Shown here piece by piece: positions 9,952 to 19,668 of a stretch of 64,000 nucleotides of DNA (the first letter of the stretch is position 1; each line of letters opens with the position of its first letter). This DNA comes from Symbiodinium natans (lineage: Eukaryota; Sar; Dinophyceae; Suessiales; Symbiodiniaceae), in NCBI GenBank assembly GCA_905221605.1, contig CAJNDS010000336.1:468501-532500 (forward strand). Direction: 5' to 3'. The notes below the pieces were generated by a model. That model did not search any database. It worked only from the letters and a program-made list of their open reading frames with translations, and was not told the DNA's origin. A program made the position numbers and the translations under genes.

Positions 9952-11420
9952 CTACAAGCCTACAAGCTGATTTACCCCACTCCTCCTACTGCTGGACGAA
10001 GGACCTGTCGCGGTTGCGGTGGCATCGGCATTGCAGCTGTCAGATTCCTTTTCTTCGGCTTCATCGCAAGCATGAGCATCAGACTCATCCGCGATCTCAC
10101 ACCCGTGAAGTCCACTCTGCTGCTCTTGTTGTTGCTCATCGGCGACCTGAGCTTCAGACTGTTCAGACAAAGTGCCATGGGCTGGCCATGCCGAGCTGCG
10201 CCAGCAACACTGCACTAAGACAACCAACCAGGGTACAACCACAGCTATCAACATGCCAGCTAGCCCTAAACCCGGGTTGTTCACAACCAGCTCGACGAGC
10301 TCGTTAGAACCACAACTCGGCGCACGCTTTCAGCATAGCATCCACCTTACAGCCTTGCAACAACATGCTGCACAGAAGCAGGCAGAAGATTGCGACAGCT
10401 GGGATGACATTCCAGCTCGGGCGAACAAAGTTGATTGGGCTCGAGTTAGAGCTCAAGGCGCTTGCGAGGTTCAGCTCACTGAGCACAACCGCAATCTTCA
10501 AGGCCTGATACATGATGTCTCGCTGCTGTGGGAGGCAAACACGCCTTTCCAGGCGTCGCACTTGCTGCTTGAGGGCCAACTTTTGCTCCATGTCGGCAAA
10601 GGCTGCCCCAACACGATTGTAGTTGTCATTGCAATCCACAACTCCCAGCATAAACAACAAGCACAGAACCCTTTCTTTTGGCAAAGCTTTGGTACCTATG
10701 TCTGCAACATTCCTATGGGTGCTGATGCCCAAAACAGTCAAATAGTCTTGCTTGGTTAAACTCTGAACCCATAGCAATTTTCCATCAAGATGCCTTGTGG
10801 TCCTACCCCCTGACGGGTGAGCAGAGACTTCGCGCTTGTGGAATCAATGAAACTGTTTCGACACCAAATTCACTTTCACAGCTGGATAGGAAAACACTCT
10901 TCTGTGTTCGGGATGCTGTGGCAAGCACATGCCCATTCCATGACAGGACCGATGCACTTACAGACCGTCTTGTAGCCTTGTCACCGCTCCAGTCAGCATC
11001 GGTGAACAACTCAAGAATGTCACGCGGGCTGCCTTGAACCACTATGCCATCCCCACACTTTGTCTCTCCAAAGCTCAATCCAGAGTGCGGAGACGCATTC
11101 CTTGTCTTGTTGGCTTCGACATCTGTTGGGCTGGAGCCTTGTCCCGTTCTGGCTTCAGGGATGTGTGGCCCCAAATACGGCGCTCCTGTTTGCAGAAGCC
11201 TCTGCCTTCGAGCCAACGAGGCTTGTGGGCATTGGCGTTGCCTTGTCACGCCGACTGCTCATGCCGAGCAGCGTGCACAAACGCTGCACGTTTTTTGGGT
11301 GAGGTTGAGCGTGTAAGAACGCTTGAGAAATGACACAGTGTCCTCCGCATCCTTCAACCAATGCACGCTGCGATTCGACTTCTCACCTTTTCCTCTATGC
11401 ACTTCAACCGCTCACAGTGG
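9952..11420 (-). pseudogene. Decayed copia RT/RNase H with membrane tail
   Basis: Minus-strand fragments in several frames. At 11361-11155, HPKNVQRLCTLLGMSSRRDK corresponds to the end of a copia RT. At 11249-10803, ELFTDADWSGDKATRRSVSA and SRTQKSVFLSSCESEF form the RNase H core (expected SSGESEY, here SSCESEF). At 10777-10304, LTKQDYLTVLGISTHRNVAD and IGTKALPKERVLCLLFMLGV are the RNase H end. A tail with hydrophobic segments follows (GMLIAVVVPWLVVLVQCC) and an acidic end at 10284-9952. At least two frame breaks make it non-functional. The membrane segment after RNase H parallels the 19.8-30.7 kb element, so both may belong to one lineage. Confidence 0.7.
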
Positions 11421-11569
11421 CGGGTTGCAAAGACATCGTCAATGTGGAGAAGGAGGGCTGCGCAGGCACTGGCTCCATCTCTTTGCCCTGGCAAAAGCAT
11501 AACCAGACGATAGAACCTCTCTACTCCATCTACGACGACTTGGAACGGCCGTCAGTGTGCTTTGCTTAA

Positions 11570-12120
11570 TCGTCAGATTGGCATCTGTCACTCGCTGTCG
11601 CCAGCGCAGCTGCTCCTGACAAGCACTAGTGTTGACCTGGGGTGTTTTTGAACCTCAAGGCAGCATGTCGGTCGAGGCTTCGAGGCTTGGCGCCTGTTGG
11701 CACCCTAGAACGTTGACCTTTAAGCCCCACAAACTCCGGCTCCTGCGCCTCCATGGCTGGCCAAAGCCGCCTCAGCGGCCATCGTTGCCTCCTTCTGTGT
11801 GCGTGGTCCGGGCTTGGGGCAGTTTGCCGCCCGGAAGCTGCTAAAGAGCAACCCTCTCATGACATCGGCGCAATTCTAGATTGGAGGTCGCCCTGCGGGT
11901 AACTTTCAATAGTCAGGGTAGACGGGGCACGAGGAGGGGAGCCGAAATTACTGTGGAGGCCCTTTCAAGCGCAGGTGAGCTTGGTGCTGTGTTTTGCTTT
12001 GTAGCTGGGGCCTTAGCATTGCGCAGTTTCTTGCTAGCGCCCGCTGCAAGAAGAATCTGGATTTTTTAAATCTGGATTGCACCTTTTGACGACGGCTTGC
12101 AGCTAGCAACAAGCTTTCTT
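11570..12120. other. No recognised gene
   Basis: Mixed sequence between the decayed element and the structured-repeat block. Nothing identifiable. Confidence 0.35.
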
Positions 12121-12126
12121 GTTATT

Positions 12127-12292
12127 GGGAACGCCCGCTCCCAACCTTTGCTCAGCCTTTTCTTTCTAGATATTGAGAACGCCCGTTCTCAATCGCATTT
12201 AATTCCTTAAAGGCTGGGAACACCCGTTCCTTGATGTTGAGAACGCCCGTTCTCTTCCGCCTTAATTTCTTACGTTGGGAGCGCCCGCTCCC
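12127..12292. repeat. Hairpin array, GGGAACG-CC-CGTTCCC family
   Basis: Five short inverted repeats at 12127, 12175, 12216, 12239 and 12277 share the form stem-CC-stem. Stem sequences vary in a paired way: GAGAACG/CGTTCTC, GGGAGCG/CGCTCCC and an imperfect GGGAACG/CGCTCCC. Spacers are pyrimidine-rich. The array sits just upstream of a 37-nt structured element. Confidence 0.8.
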
Positions 12293-12328
12293 TTCCGTTT
12301 AAGTCATTTTTGGTGTCTCTTGTACATT

Positions 12329-12365
12329 GTGCAGTACGGACAGCTTCGGCGTAAGGTATCTGCAC
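12329..12365 (+). ncRNA. 37-nt foldback element, copy 1 (candidate small RNA)
   Basis: It runs from GTGCAGTACGGACAG to GTATCTGCAC. Nested pairings are GTGCA/TGCAC, GAYA/TATC and GC-TTCG-GC, with internal bulges. This copy has GGACAG where the others have GGATAG. The following GCAAGTGCGAATT is also conserved with copy 3. Whether it is transcribed is unknown. Confidence 0.45.
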
Positions 12366-12548
12366 GATGTTGCAAGTGCGAATTGGTTTTACCAAACCCT
12401 TTAACTTTGCGGTGCATGTGAAGATAGGAGCATGTTTTTGCCGCAGTTTGAGATCAATGTTTATCTTTTGAACGCCGTGCATCATTCTCGACTGGCCCAA
12501 ACTGCACTCGTCAGGCCCACCCGGCCGAGGGCACTAAATGTTGCTTGT

Positions 12549-12838
12549 GTTGATTTTGCTGTTGTGGACGGGGAAGGTGGGTGATGTTTGTTTGTGCGCT
12601 TCCCTTGGTTAGTAAGAGCGAGAACGCCAAGGAAGTGCTTTGCGCATTGCGCTGGCCTTTGTCTGCTAGTAAGAGCGAGAACGCAGCAAAGGTTAGCTTT
12701 GAATAACTGCCCTACACCCAGCAGCAAGCCTGCCTCTCCCACCCGTGCAGCGTATCAACTCTTTGCAGCAGTGGAAAGTGCCACGCCCCCTAGCTAGTAC
12801 GAGCCTTGCCGCCAGGTACCCGCACATGCGCAGACTGG
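12549..12838. repeat. Double-hairpin repeat, copy A, with trailing module
   Basis: Hairpin 1 pairs CTTCCCTTGG (12599-12608) with CCAAGGAAG (12627-12635). Hairpin 2 pairs CCTTTGTCTGC (12656-12666) with GCAGCAAAGG (12683-12692). Both expose the same loop, TAGTAAGAGCGAGAAC. A trailing module (AACTGCCCTACACCCAGCAG onward) is repeated at 13119. Confidence 0.75.
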
Positions 12839-12839
12839 T

Positions 12840-13268
12840 GTTGATTTGCCGTCGTGGACGGGGAAGGTGGGTGTTTGTTTGTTTGTGCGCTTCCCTTGGT
12901 TAGTAAGAGCGAGAACGCCAAGGAAGTGCTTTGCGCATTGCGCTGGCCTTTGTCTGCTAGTAAGAGCGAGAACGCAGCAAAGGTTAGGCCTTTGATGCAT
13001 CCAGTTCGCGTGCGGTGGCTGTGCTGCTTGCTGTGTGGCTATACCAGCCACTGCATGCGTGAGGGCTGTGCTGCTCACTGTGTGGCTTACACCAGCCCTT
13101 TGCCTGTTGATGCGACTAACTGCCCTACACCCAGCAGCAAGCCTGCCTCTCCCACCCGTGCAGCGTATCAACTCTTTGCAACAGTGGAGTGCGCTTAGTG
13201 CAATTGCCACGCCCCCTAGCTAGCACGAGCCTTGCCACCAGGTGCCCGCACATGCACAGGCTCGAGGT
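12840..13268. repeat. Double-hairpin repeat, copy B, with trailing module
   Basis: Direct duplicate of 12549-12838. Both hairpins and their shared loop are unchanged at 12899-12993, and the trailing module is at 13119-13268. An insert of about 125 bp (12987-13118) separates the two parts. Confidence 0.75.
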
Positions 13269-13800
13269 GCACAGGCCCGTCCGGGGCAGGCGTGGCTGTA
13301 GGTGCCTGCACATGCGCAGGCTCAAGGTGCGCAGGCCCCTCCCGGTCAGGCGTGCTTGCAGGTGCCAGCACAAGCACAGGCTCAAGGTGCACAGACCCTT
13401 CCGGGTCAGGCGTGCTTGCAGGTGCCCGCACAGGCTCGAGGTGCACAGGCCCCTCCGGATCGGCGTGCTTGCAGGTGCCTGCAAATGCACAGGCTCAAGG
13501 TGCACAGGCCCTTCCGGGTCAGGCGTGCTTGCAGGTGCCCGCACATGCGCAGGCTCAAGGTGCACAGGCCCTTCCGGGTCAGGCGTGCTTACAGGTGCCA
13601 GCAAAGGCACAGGCTCAAGGGGCACAGGCCCTTCCGGGTCAGGCGTGCTCGCAGGTGCCAACACACTCAGGCCCTTCCGGGTCAGGCGTGCTCGCAAGTG
13701 TCCGCAAATGTACAGGTTCAAGCTGCGCAGGCCCTTCCTGGTCAGGCGTGTTTGCAGGTGCAGGTGCCCAGGTCCATGCCCAGGTCCACACACTGCGCAA
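13264..13800. repeat. 60-bp tandem repeat, about nine units
   Basis: The unit carries GGTGCACAGGCCCTTCCGGG, then TCAGGCGTGCTTGCAGGTGC and a variable CCGCACATGCGCAGGCTCAA part. Because 60 is divisible by three, several frames on both strands stay open (for example 13125-13931 minus and 13302-13985 plus, giving GAQALPGQACLQVPAHAQAQ-type repeats). No independent support picks a coding frame; I treat it as a minisatellite. Confidence 0.8.
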
Positions 13801-13989
13801 ACCTCATGCGTCTGTGTGAGTCGCAATTCATGCGGCTGTGTGAGACGCAACTCTACACGTTGTCCTGCGTTTTGGGTGTAGGAGGGCTCAGGATCGCACT
13901 GTTGAGGTCTGCTGGCCGCTCCCCAAACCAAAGGCGATTAACAACCGAACGGTCTGGCCAGTCGGTGCAAGCGTGCTGGGTGTAGTGTT

Positions 13990-14520
13990 AAACTGTCCTT
14001 TAGTAGCATTCCCTTTCCTCAAAATGCTCCCTTACATCCACTTGCCTATTATGCACCTAGCGCTGCGGGGCTCCGCGAAGGCGTCTTGTTGATCAGCCTG
14101 GCGGGCTCGTCTGTGTGCAGCTCTGTGCGTGGTGGCAGCCGGCGGGTGTGCAGGAGTCTGCATTTAGGGTTTGGTTTGCTGCTTAGGTTTCTGGTCTGCC
14201 CCTCACCCTTGTGACAGTGCTAGTCGCAGCATAGGGCGGAGGCATCGTCCGGTTTCTGCTGGAAAAGTGCCTGGAACAACCGGCAGGAACAAGCCTGTTC
14301 ATGCTGGAGGGGTGCCTGGCGGGGGCACTCCTTGCCACAAGCGCGTCATCGCTGTAATCGGCCTGTAATCCGGCGCGGCCCTGTTAACAAACGCCATGGC
14401 TCATGGACAGCGCCACCCCCTTAGAGTGCCGGATACAACGGACATCTGTTGGTCTATCTTGCGCAGCACGATGGACACACCTTGCTCGTTACGGCTTCTG
14501 CGATAAGGGAGTAAGCTTCT
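13990..14520. other. No recognised gene
   Basis: GC-rich sequence between two minisatellites. No motif or repeat beyond short CTGCGGGGCTCCGCG-like hairpins. Confidence 0.35.
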
Positions 14521-14539
14521 CAAACTGATGCCTAGGTCT

Positions 14540-15105
14540 TCTCCAGAAGGCCCAGAATGATTAGGCGCCTCCGGAAGGCCCAGAAGTGCTTTGGCCTATC
14601 AAACTGTTGCCTAAACCCTCCCGGAAGGCTCAGAAGTGATTAGGCCTCTCAAACTGCTGCCTGAAACTTCTCCGGAAGGCCCAGCAGTGGGTCGGCCTCT
14701 CCAACTGCTGCCTAAAAATTTTCCTGAAGGCCCAGCAGTGAGTAGACCTCTCAAACTGATGCCTCAAACATCTTCTGAAGGCCCAGAAATGATTAGGCCT
14801 CTCAAACTGCTGTCCCAACAGTTGCCTGAAGGCCCAGAAGTGATTAGGCTTTTCAAACTGCTGCCTCAACCTTCCCTGGAAGGCTCTGCAGTGATTAGGC
14901 CTCTCAAACGGCTGCCTAAAACTTCTCCGGAAGGCCCAGCAGTGAGTAGACCTCTCAAACTGCTGCCTAAAACTTCTCCAGAAGGCCCAGAAGTGATTAG
15001 GCCCCGCAAGCGGCTGCCGGAGCCTTCGCCAGCAGGCCCAGAAGGGATGTGAAGAACTGCTGCTTCAACCTTCTCCAGCAGGCCCAGAAGTGACTAGGCC
15101 TAGCA
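14540..15105. repeat. 51-bp tandem repeat, about ten units
   Basis: The unit is GAAGGCCCAGAAGTGATTAG, then GCCTCTCAAACTGCTGCCTA, then AAACTTCTCCG. 51 bp equals 17 codons, so it is open on both strands: EGPEVIRPLKLLPKTSP on plus and QQFERPNHFWAFRRSFR on minus. The first units are out of phase by indels, arguing against selection for a protein. Confidence 0.8.
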
Positions 15106-16690
15106 CTTTGCTGTGGGTCCCGCATCAGGTGTAGTCACGGGGTAAACCTGCTTGAAGTGCTCTCCACAAAAAATCGGCCGCTGCGCGGGGCTCCGAGTTT
15201 TAAGGCCCCTTGACTCTCACACTTGACGTGCGGTTGGCTGCAGACCGTTAAGCAGCCTTGGGGGCCTTAAACTGTCTTTGGGGCTCTTGTGCCGTCTCAA
15301 AAATCGGCCGCTGCGCGGGGCTGTAAGAATATGGCCTCTTGCAAGCAGCGCTTCAGGCCCGCCCTATGGCCATGATTTCGAGCCTCAAAACTTTCGGCGC
15401 AAACACAAGGAGCCTCCAAATAGGGTACTCCCCTAATAGCTATGTGAGGACGCCCGGACTCACACAGCGCCGACGGCAGCCTCGTGTAGCCACACCAGCC
15501 CCTTGCCAGCCCCCGCTCGCCGGGGGGGGAGGGGGCGCCTCTTCTGGCGCTCTGTGTGCATTGTGCCTGTTTTCAGTGTGCTTGCAACTTCCTTGCCAAC
15601 CCAAAAAAGAGTCCTGAGTGCTATTGCTACGGCCCTGGCGCTTGTGTGGGGACTGTCTCTACGGACGCGTTGAGCAGTTTAGGTGACGGAGGTTCCTTGC
15701 CTTACGGCCTACCCATACTTTCGCTTAATGTCTGTTCCAGACGTGGCGCAGCATTGCTATGGGTGACGGGCAGCTGAGTGATTGGTGCCGGTAGGTTCAT
15801 GTTTGCATTGGTCTCACCTCGCTGGCCTTGCGATAAGTTGTCTTGCAATAAGGGCCTCTGCGCTAGCGGTTGCTTCTTTGTAGTCACGACCTCTTTTTCG
15901 CTCGCTGGCTTGTACAGTTTGGCTCTCAAAGCAGATGTCCTTTCGACCCACAAGAACGGCCTACTGTGCTGCTGATGTAGTAAAGAGGCGTCAGTCCAAA
16001 AAAAAAAATTCTTAAAGATCAGGTTGGTGTGCAAGCTGGTGCAGCTTGCGGGCGTTCCAAACTTGAATTCTGCCGCAAGTTAACGCAGCAGTTCCATTTC
16101 TGGTTCTCGGCTTGCGGCAGGTTGTGACGCGTGTAGCTTTTCACTTCCACGGCGTCAAAAACAGATTTTAGGTTGGCTTGTGGCTGCTGGTTTGCTTTGA
16201 TGTTGAAGTTAGTTGTTCTGTAAACCTGGTTAGCCACCAGCAGGACTTTGGATTTCAAACACAAGCCGCTTAGAGAAGCTTAAAATCCGGACTGCGGACT
16301 TTGGACTGCAACTCCGGTCTGGAATTTTGACTTGGTTTGGAATCAAGTCTGTAAACTGGCCAGGAAGCACAGATCTAAGAAGGTGGACAAAGAAGTGCAA
16401 GATAAATTGATTTAGCTTAACCTTTGTGGCAATGCCAGCAATCTGAAACGCTTCCGTAACCCCTTTGGCGGTTTGCCTTTGCTGGAAACCCTACTGGCAG
16501 GTAGCGGCCCCCTCTGGAAGCTGGACTGGAGGCGTAGAAGTGCTCTGTTTTGTGTTTGCTTTGTCGCTGAAGCTCCTTAGCACGCTTAGTTTTTGTTGTG
16601 TGCACTGACTATGGGTACGCCTGCTCCCAACTGCTCAAGGTGACGTCAAGAGCCTTCAGTTGTCCTGTTGCCTGTCTAATTTACTAGTCG
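15106..16690. other. Gene-poor stretch with scattered short repeats
   Basis: It contains a direct repeat AATCGGCCGCTGCGCGGGGC at about 15172 and 15301, and one copy of a CTGTGCTGCTGATGTAG motif at about 15966 followed by an A-run. No coding frame has support. Confidence 0.4.
15960..16015 (+). repeat. Dispersed CTGTGCTGCTGATG element, copy 1
   Basis: CTACTGTGCTGCTGATGTAG followed by TAAAGAGGCGTC and a poly-A stretch. Related copies lie at about 18560 and 19087. The A-rich end on each copy is reminiscent of a retroposed short element. Confidence 0.5.
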
Positions 16691-16695
16691 AGATT

Positions 16696-16892
16696 GAGAA
16701 CGCCCGTTCTCTTTCTCTGACGTTTCTCTTTCTTGCTCTACTAGCCGAGATTGAGAACGCCCGTTCTCACGTTTCCTTTACGTTCTTGTCCTTTCTTAAA
16801 GTTGGGAACGCCCGTTCCCTTCCTTTACTTTCAGATGAAGAACGCCCGTTCTCTTTCCTTTTTAATTCTTTAAGTTGGGAACGCCCGTTCCC
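16696..16892. repeat. Hairpin array, second cluster
   Basis: Five members of the GRGAACG-CC-CGTTCYC family at 16696, 16753, 16804, about 16838 and 16877, in the same relation to a downstream 37-nt element as the first cluster. Confidence 0.8.
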
Positions 16893-16928
16893 TTCCTTTG
16901 CACCTTTAGCAATTTTGTCTGGCGTACT

Positions 16929-16965
16929 GTGCAGTACGGATAGCTTCGGCGTAAGGTATCTGCAC
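16929..16965 (+). ncRNA. 37-nt foldback element, copy 2
   Basis: Begins GTGCAGTACGGATAGC and ends GTATCTGCAC; identical to copy 3 over all 37 nt. The UUCG loop closes on GC pairs. Its 3' flank (TGTCGCAAGATCGAATTAG) is a diverged form of the flank of copies 1 and 3. Confidence 0.45.
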
Positions 16966-17089
16966 CTTGTCGCAAGATCGAATTAGCAATATCGATGGAA
17001 GCGCATTTCAGTGTCTTGCTGACTTCATGTCAGGCCACCTCACTGAGTATGACGCTCTCTTTGCCAGAACACCACATTAAACTTTTGTT

Positions 17090-17105
17090 GGGAACGCCCG
17101 TTCCC
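17090..17105. repeat. Hairpin, third cluster (single copy)
   Basis: GGGAACGCCCGTTCCC, followed by a second foldback pairing GCAAGAA with TTCTTGC at about 17110-17139, immediately upstream of the third 37-nt element. Confidence 0.75.
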
Positions 17106-17145
17106 TTCCGCAAGAACATAGTTTCTTTGGGTTTCTTGCGCGTCT

Positions 17146-17182
17146 GTGCAGTACGGATAGCTTCGGCGTAAGGTATCTGCAC
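17146..17182 (+). ncRNA. 37-nt foldback element, copy 3
   Basis: Identical to copy 2 across the foldback; its 3' flank GCTGCAAGTGCGAATTAG is shared with copy 1. Directly downstream begins the AT-rich hairpin island. Confidence 0.45.
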
Positions 17183-17204
17183 TATGCTGCAAGTGCGAAT
17201 TAGT

Positions 17205-17640
17205 TTTACCTTACCAATAATAATATTGTTCTCTCTTCACATAATAATACTTCATGGGCGTACCTGTCAAGATAAGACGCAAAAGCCCACAATAAATTTA
17301 ATATGGAAATCATGCGTCTTTCATCCTTATATTTCCATTATAAATTTATTGGGCTTTTAGTACTCTTTTCTCTTCTTAACGGGCGTGAATACAAGAATTA
17401 TTGATGGACGCCCTAATAATATAATAAGAAGAGAAAAGACCATATAATTTAGTATTATTAACCGGGCAAAATAATAAGTCCTTATAAGCCCGGAAAAATA
17501 GTATTACTTCGTTCATATAATATTAGGGGGTTTTCACGCTTCATTGCATTACATTGTAAAACCCCCCACATATTATTATTCACTTCGTAGTTATATTAAG
17601 AGAGCGTAGAGAACGTAAGTACACTACCGCATACAATTCT
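17205..17640. other. AT-rich island with nested hairpins
   Basis: Strong drop in GC. Inverted repeats: AAAAGCCCACAATAAATT onward (17281-17310) with its complement at 17331-17358; CTTTTCTCTTCTTA (17365-17378) with TAAGAAGAGAAAAG (17425-17438), enclosing GGGCGT/ACGCCC; CCGGGC (17462) with GCCCGG (17488); GGGGGTTTT (17526) with AAAACCCCC (17558). No coding frame. It looks like organellar intergenic DNA (for example a mitochondrial insertion), but no organelle gene is present to prove that. Confidence 0.7.
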
Positions 17641-17771
17641 GAGCACAAGTGCAAATTCCACTACGACTTCAAAGTACAATGTCGTATACGATTCTGAATA
17701 CCAACGGTTTCGAAGTACAATATCGAGTCGGTTCTGGGTACAAGTGCATCTACGACTTCAACATGTAATCG

Positions 17772-18200
17772 GCTTGGAATCGTACCTGAAATCGTACTTT
17801 TGCAAGGGAAAGTACAATTTCAGGTACAACTCCGGGCGCGAGTCCAAGTGCGATTGCAAGTGCTGGAATCGTACTTGGAATCGTACCTGAAATCGTACTT
17901 TTGCAAGGGAAAATACAAATATCAGGTACGATTCCAAGCACGGTTCCAAGTACGATTCCAAGTACGATTTCAAACGTACTTGCAATCGTACTTGGAATCC
18001 TACCTGAAATCATACTTTTGCAAGGGAAAGTACAACTTCAGGTACGATTCCAAGTGCGAGTCCAAGTACGATTCCAAGTACGATTCCAAGTACTGGAATC
18101 GTACTTGGAACTGTACCTGAAATCGTACTTCTGCAAGGGGAAGAACACTTTCAGGCACAATTCCAAGTACGATTCCAAGTACGATTCCGGTTACGGTTCC
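17772..18200. repeat. Palindromic tandem repeat, four units of 101-117 bp
   Basis: Units begin at about 17773, 17874, 17991 and 18104 with CTTGGAATCGTACCTGAAAT, contain CGTACTTTTGCAAGGGAAAG and end with TTTCAGGTACGATTCCAAG. The first and last parts of each unit are inverted complements around a GCAAGGG loop, so each unit folds into a long hairpin. Confidence 0.8.
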
Positions 18201-18294
18201 AGCACGGTCTCCGAACCAGATCGTATGAAAAATGAACCCTACTTCAAGATCGTATATGAAACTGTAGTTTACTTTGGGATCGTATCCCGAACCC

Positions 18295-18400
18295 TAATTC
18301 AGGGGGGATCAGGGGGGTTCAGGGGGTTCAGGGGGGTTTAGGGGGTTTAGGGGGGTTTAGGGGGGTTTAGGGGGGTTTAGGGGTTTAGGGGGTTCAGCAG
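18295..18400 (+). repeat. G-rich telomere-type variant (TTTAGGGGGG)
   Basis: Repeats of TTTAGGGGG and TTCAGGGGG with extended G-runs. Capable of G-quadruplex formation in principle. Confidence 0.7.
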
Positions 18401-18557
18401 ATGCCGCAGGTCCTCAGGTCCCCATTGCAGCGCAGACCGCCGTGGGTTTGTGCCAGGCGTCCCAGGTTCAGCAGGTGGCAGGTCCTCAGGTCCCTATTGC
18501 AGCATAGACCACTGCAGTACCCGTTGCTGCCAGGCGATTTGGTTCGTTGCCTCGGTG

Positions 18558-18612
18558 AGAGCCTATTGTGCTGCTGACGTGGTAAGAAGCACCCGTTTCA
18601 AAAAAAGCGCTG
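18558..18612 (+). repeat. Dispersed CTGTGCTGCTGATG element, copy 2
   Basis: CTATTGTGCTGCTGACGTGG followed by TAAGAAGCACCC and a short A-run; copy 3 lies at about 19085-19140 (CCACTGTGCTGCTGATGTGG). Confidence 0.5.
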
Positions 18613-18639
18613 AGATGTTGCTTGCGTTGGTCGTGGGCG

Positions 18640-18770
18640 GGGGGTGTTTGTTTGTTTTCGCGCTTCCCTTGCTTAATAAGAGCGAGAACGCTGAGGAAGC
18701 GCTTTTGCGCAGAGCGCGGGCCTTTGCTTGCTTGCTTACTAAAAAGAGCGAGAACGCAGCAAAGGTGTGT
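18640..18770. repeat. Double-hairpin repeat, copy C
   Basis: Diverged copy of 12570-12697. Hairpin 1 pairs GCGCTTCC with GGAAGCGC; hairpin 2 pairs CCTTTGCTTGC with GCAGCAAAGG. Loops keep AAGAGCGAGAACG. Outer pairs are Watson-Crick where copies A and B have a G-T pair. Confidence 0.7.
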
Positions 18771-19329
18771 GCCAGTTCGCGTACAGTGGCTGTGCTGCTG
18801 GAGCTTGGGACGCCTGGTACAAGACCCACAGGAATGAGAAGGACCTGGGCGAGGGTGGCATGGGGTGGTTTTGATTTAGCTAAATAGTTCGGCATTTTGC
18901 GAACCGCACTCTGTGCTGTTTTCAACACAGCAACTGCTGTGCTGGTCTACCTCGATTTTTTTGCGTTCTGACAGGGCCGTTTCACCGTAGGTTGCTTCGC
19001 TTTCTCTTGGGTGTGGTGTGTTGTTTTGTTTTGCTGTGTTGCTCCTCCAACGAGCAGTCTGACCATCTCACCTCGTCGCAATAGACCGGCCCACTGTGCT
19101 GCTGATGTGGAAAAGCGACGTCCGATTTGAGAAAAAGTTTTCTATTTGTGGTTTTCCTTGGTGTGCGCTTCTTTCCGCTGCAATTGCGTTTTCCTGAGGT
19201 CGCAGCTTGGAGTTGCCTCCTCACACGCCTTCCAGATGCATGATCCACCCTGGGCAGCCCTGGGGGCTTGGGGGGCTTGGGTCTCTGACGCTTCAGCCTA
19301 GGTCGAACTGCACCAAGAAAATTGCAATA

Positions 19330-19386
19330 GACTCCTAAACCCTAAACCCTAAACCCGAAACCCCCAAACCCCCAAACCCCCAAACC
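19330..19386 (-). repeat. Telomere-type tract (CCCTAAA/CCCCAAA)
   Basis: Eight or so heptamers, shifting from CCCTAAA to CCCCCAAA. Confidence 0.8.
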
Positions 19387-19487
19387 GTCTGGCAAAAGTC
19401 CGATCTTTGCGCCTCTTTGGGATTGCGTGAGGTTGAATAAACACTGAGAGCGACCGGGAGTCTAAGGGAGATGGGAGGCTGTCAAGC

Positions 19488-19668
19488 CACCATTCCCACC
19501 ATTTCCCACCATGACCCGTCTTTGCCAAATTCCCACCATTCCCACCACCACCCTTGCCGACCATGACCCACGATTCCCCACCATCACACATCATTGTCCA
19601 CCACTGCCCACCATCACTACCGACACCCACCATTTCCCACCATTCCCACCATTCCCCGCCATGTCAAG
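19488..19668. repeat. CCCACCATT minisatellite
   Basis: Imperfect 8-10 bp units around CCCACCATT/CCCACCATG over 180 bp. Short frames across it are repeat artefacts. Confidence 0.8.

Noticed and set aside
13125-13985. Frames of 227-268 residues on both strands as genes
   Set aside because: They cover the 60-bp tandem repeat; openness follows from the period, and no unique domain is attached.
14540-15105. CRISPR array
   Set aside because: The 51-bp units have no constant-repeat/variable-spacer partition.
12329-17182. 37-nt element as a known snRNA, tRNA or rRNA fragment
   Set aside because: It shows no anticodon or T-loop, no U6/U5 landmark, and I could not match it to rRNA from memory.
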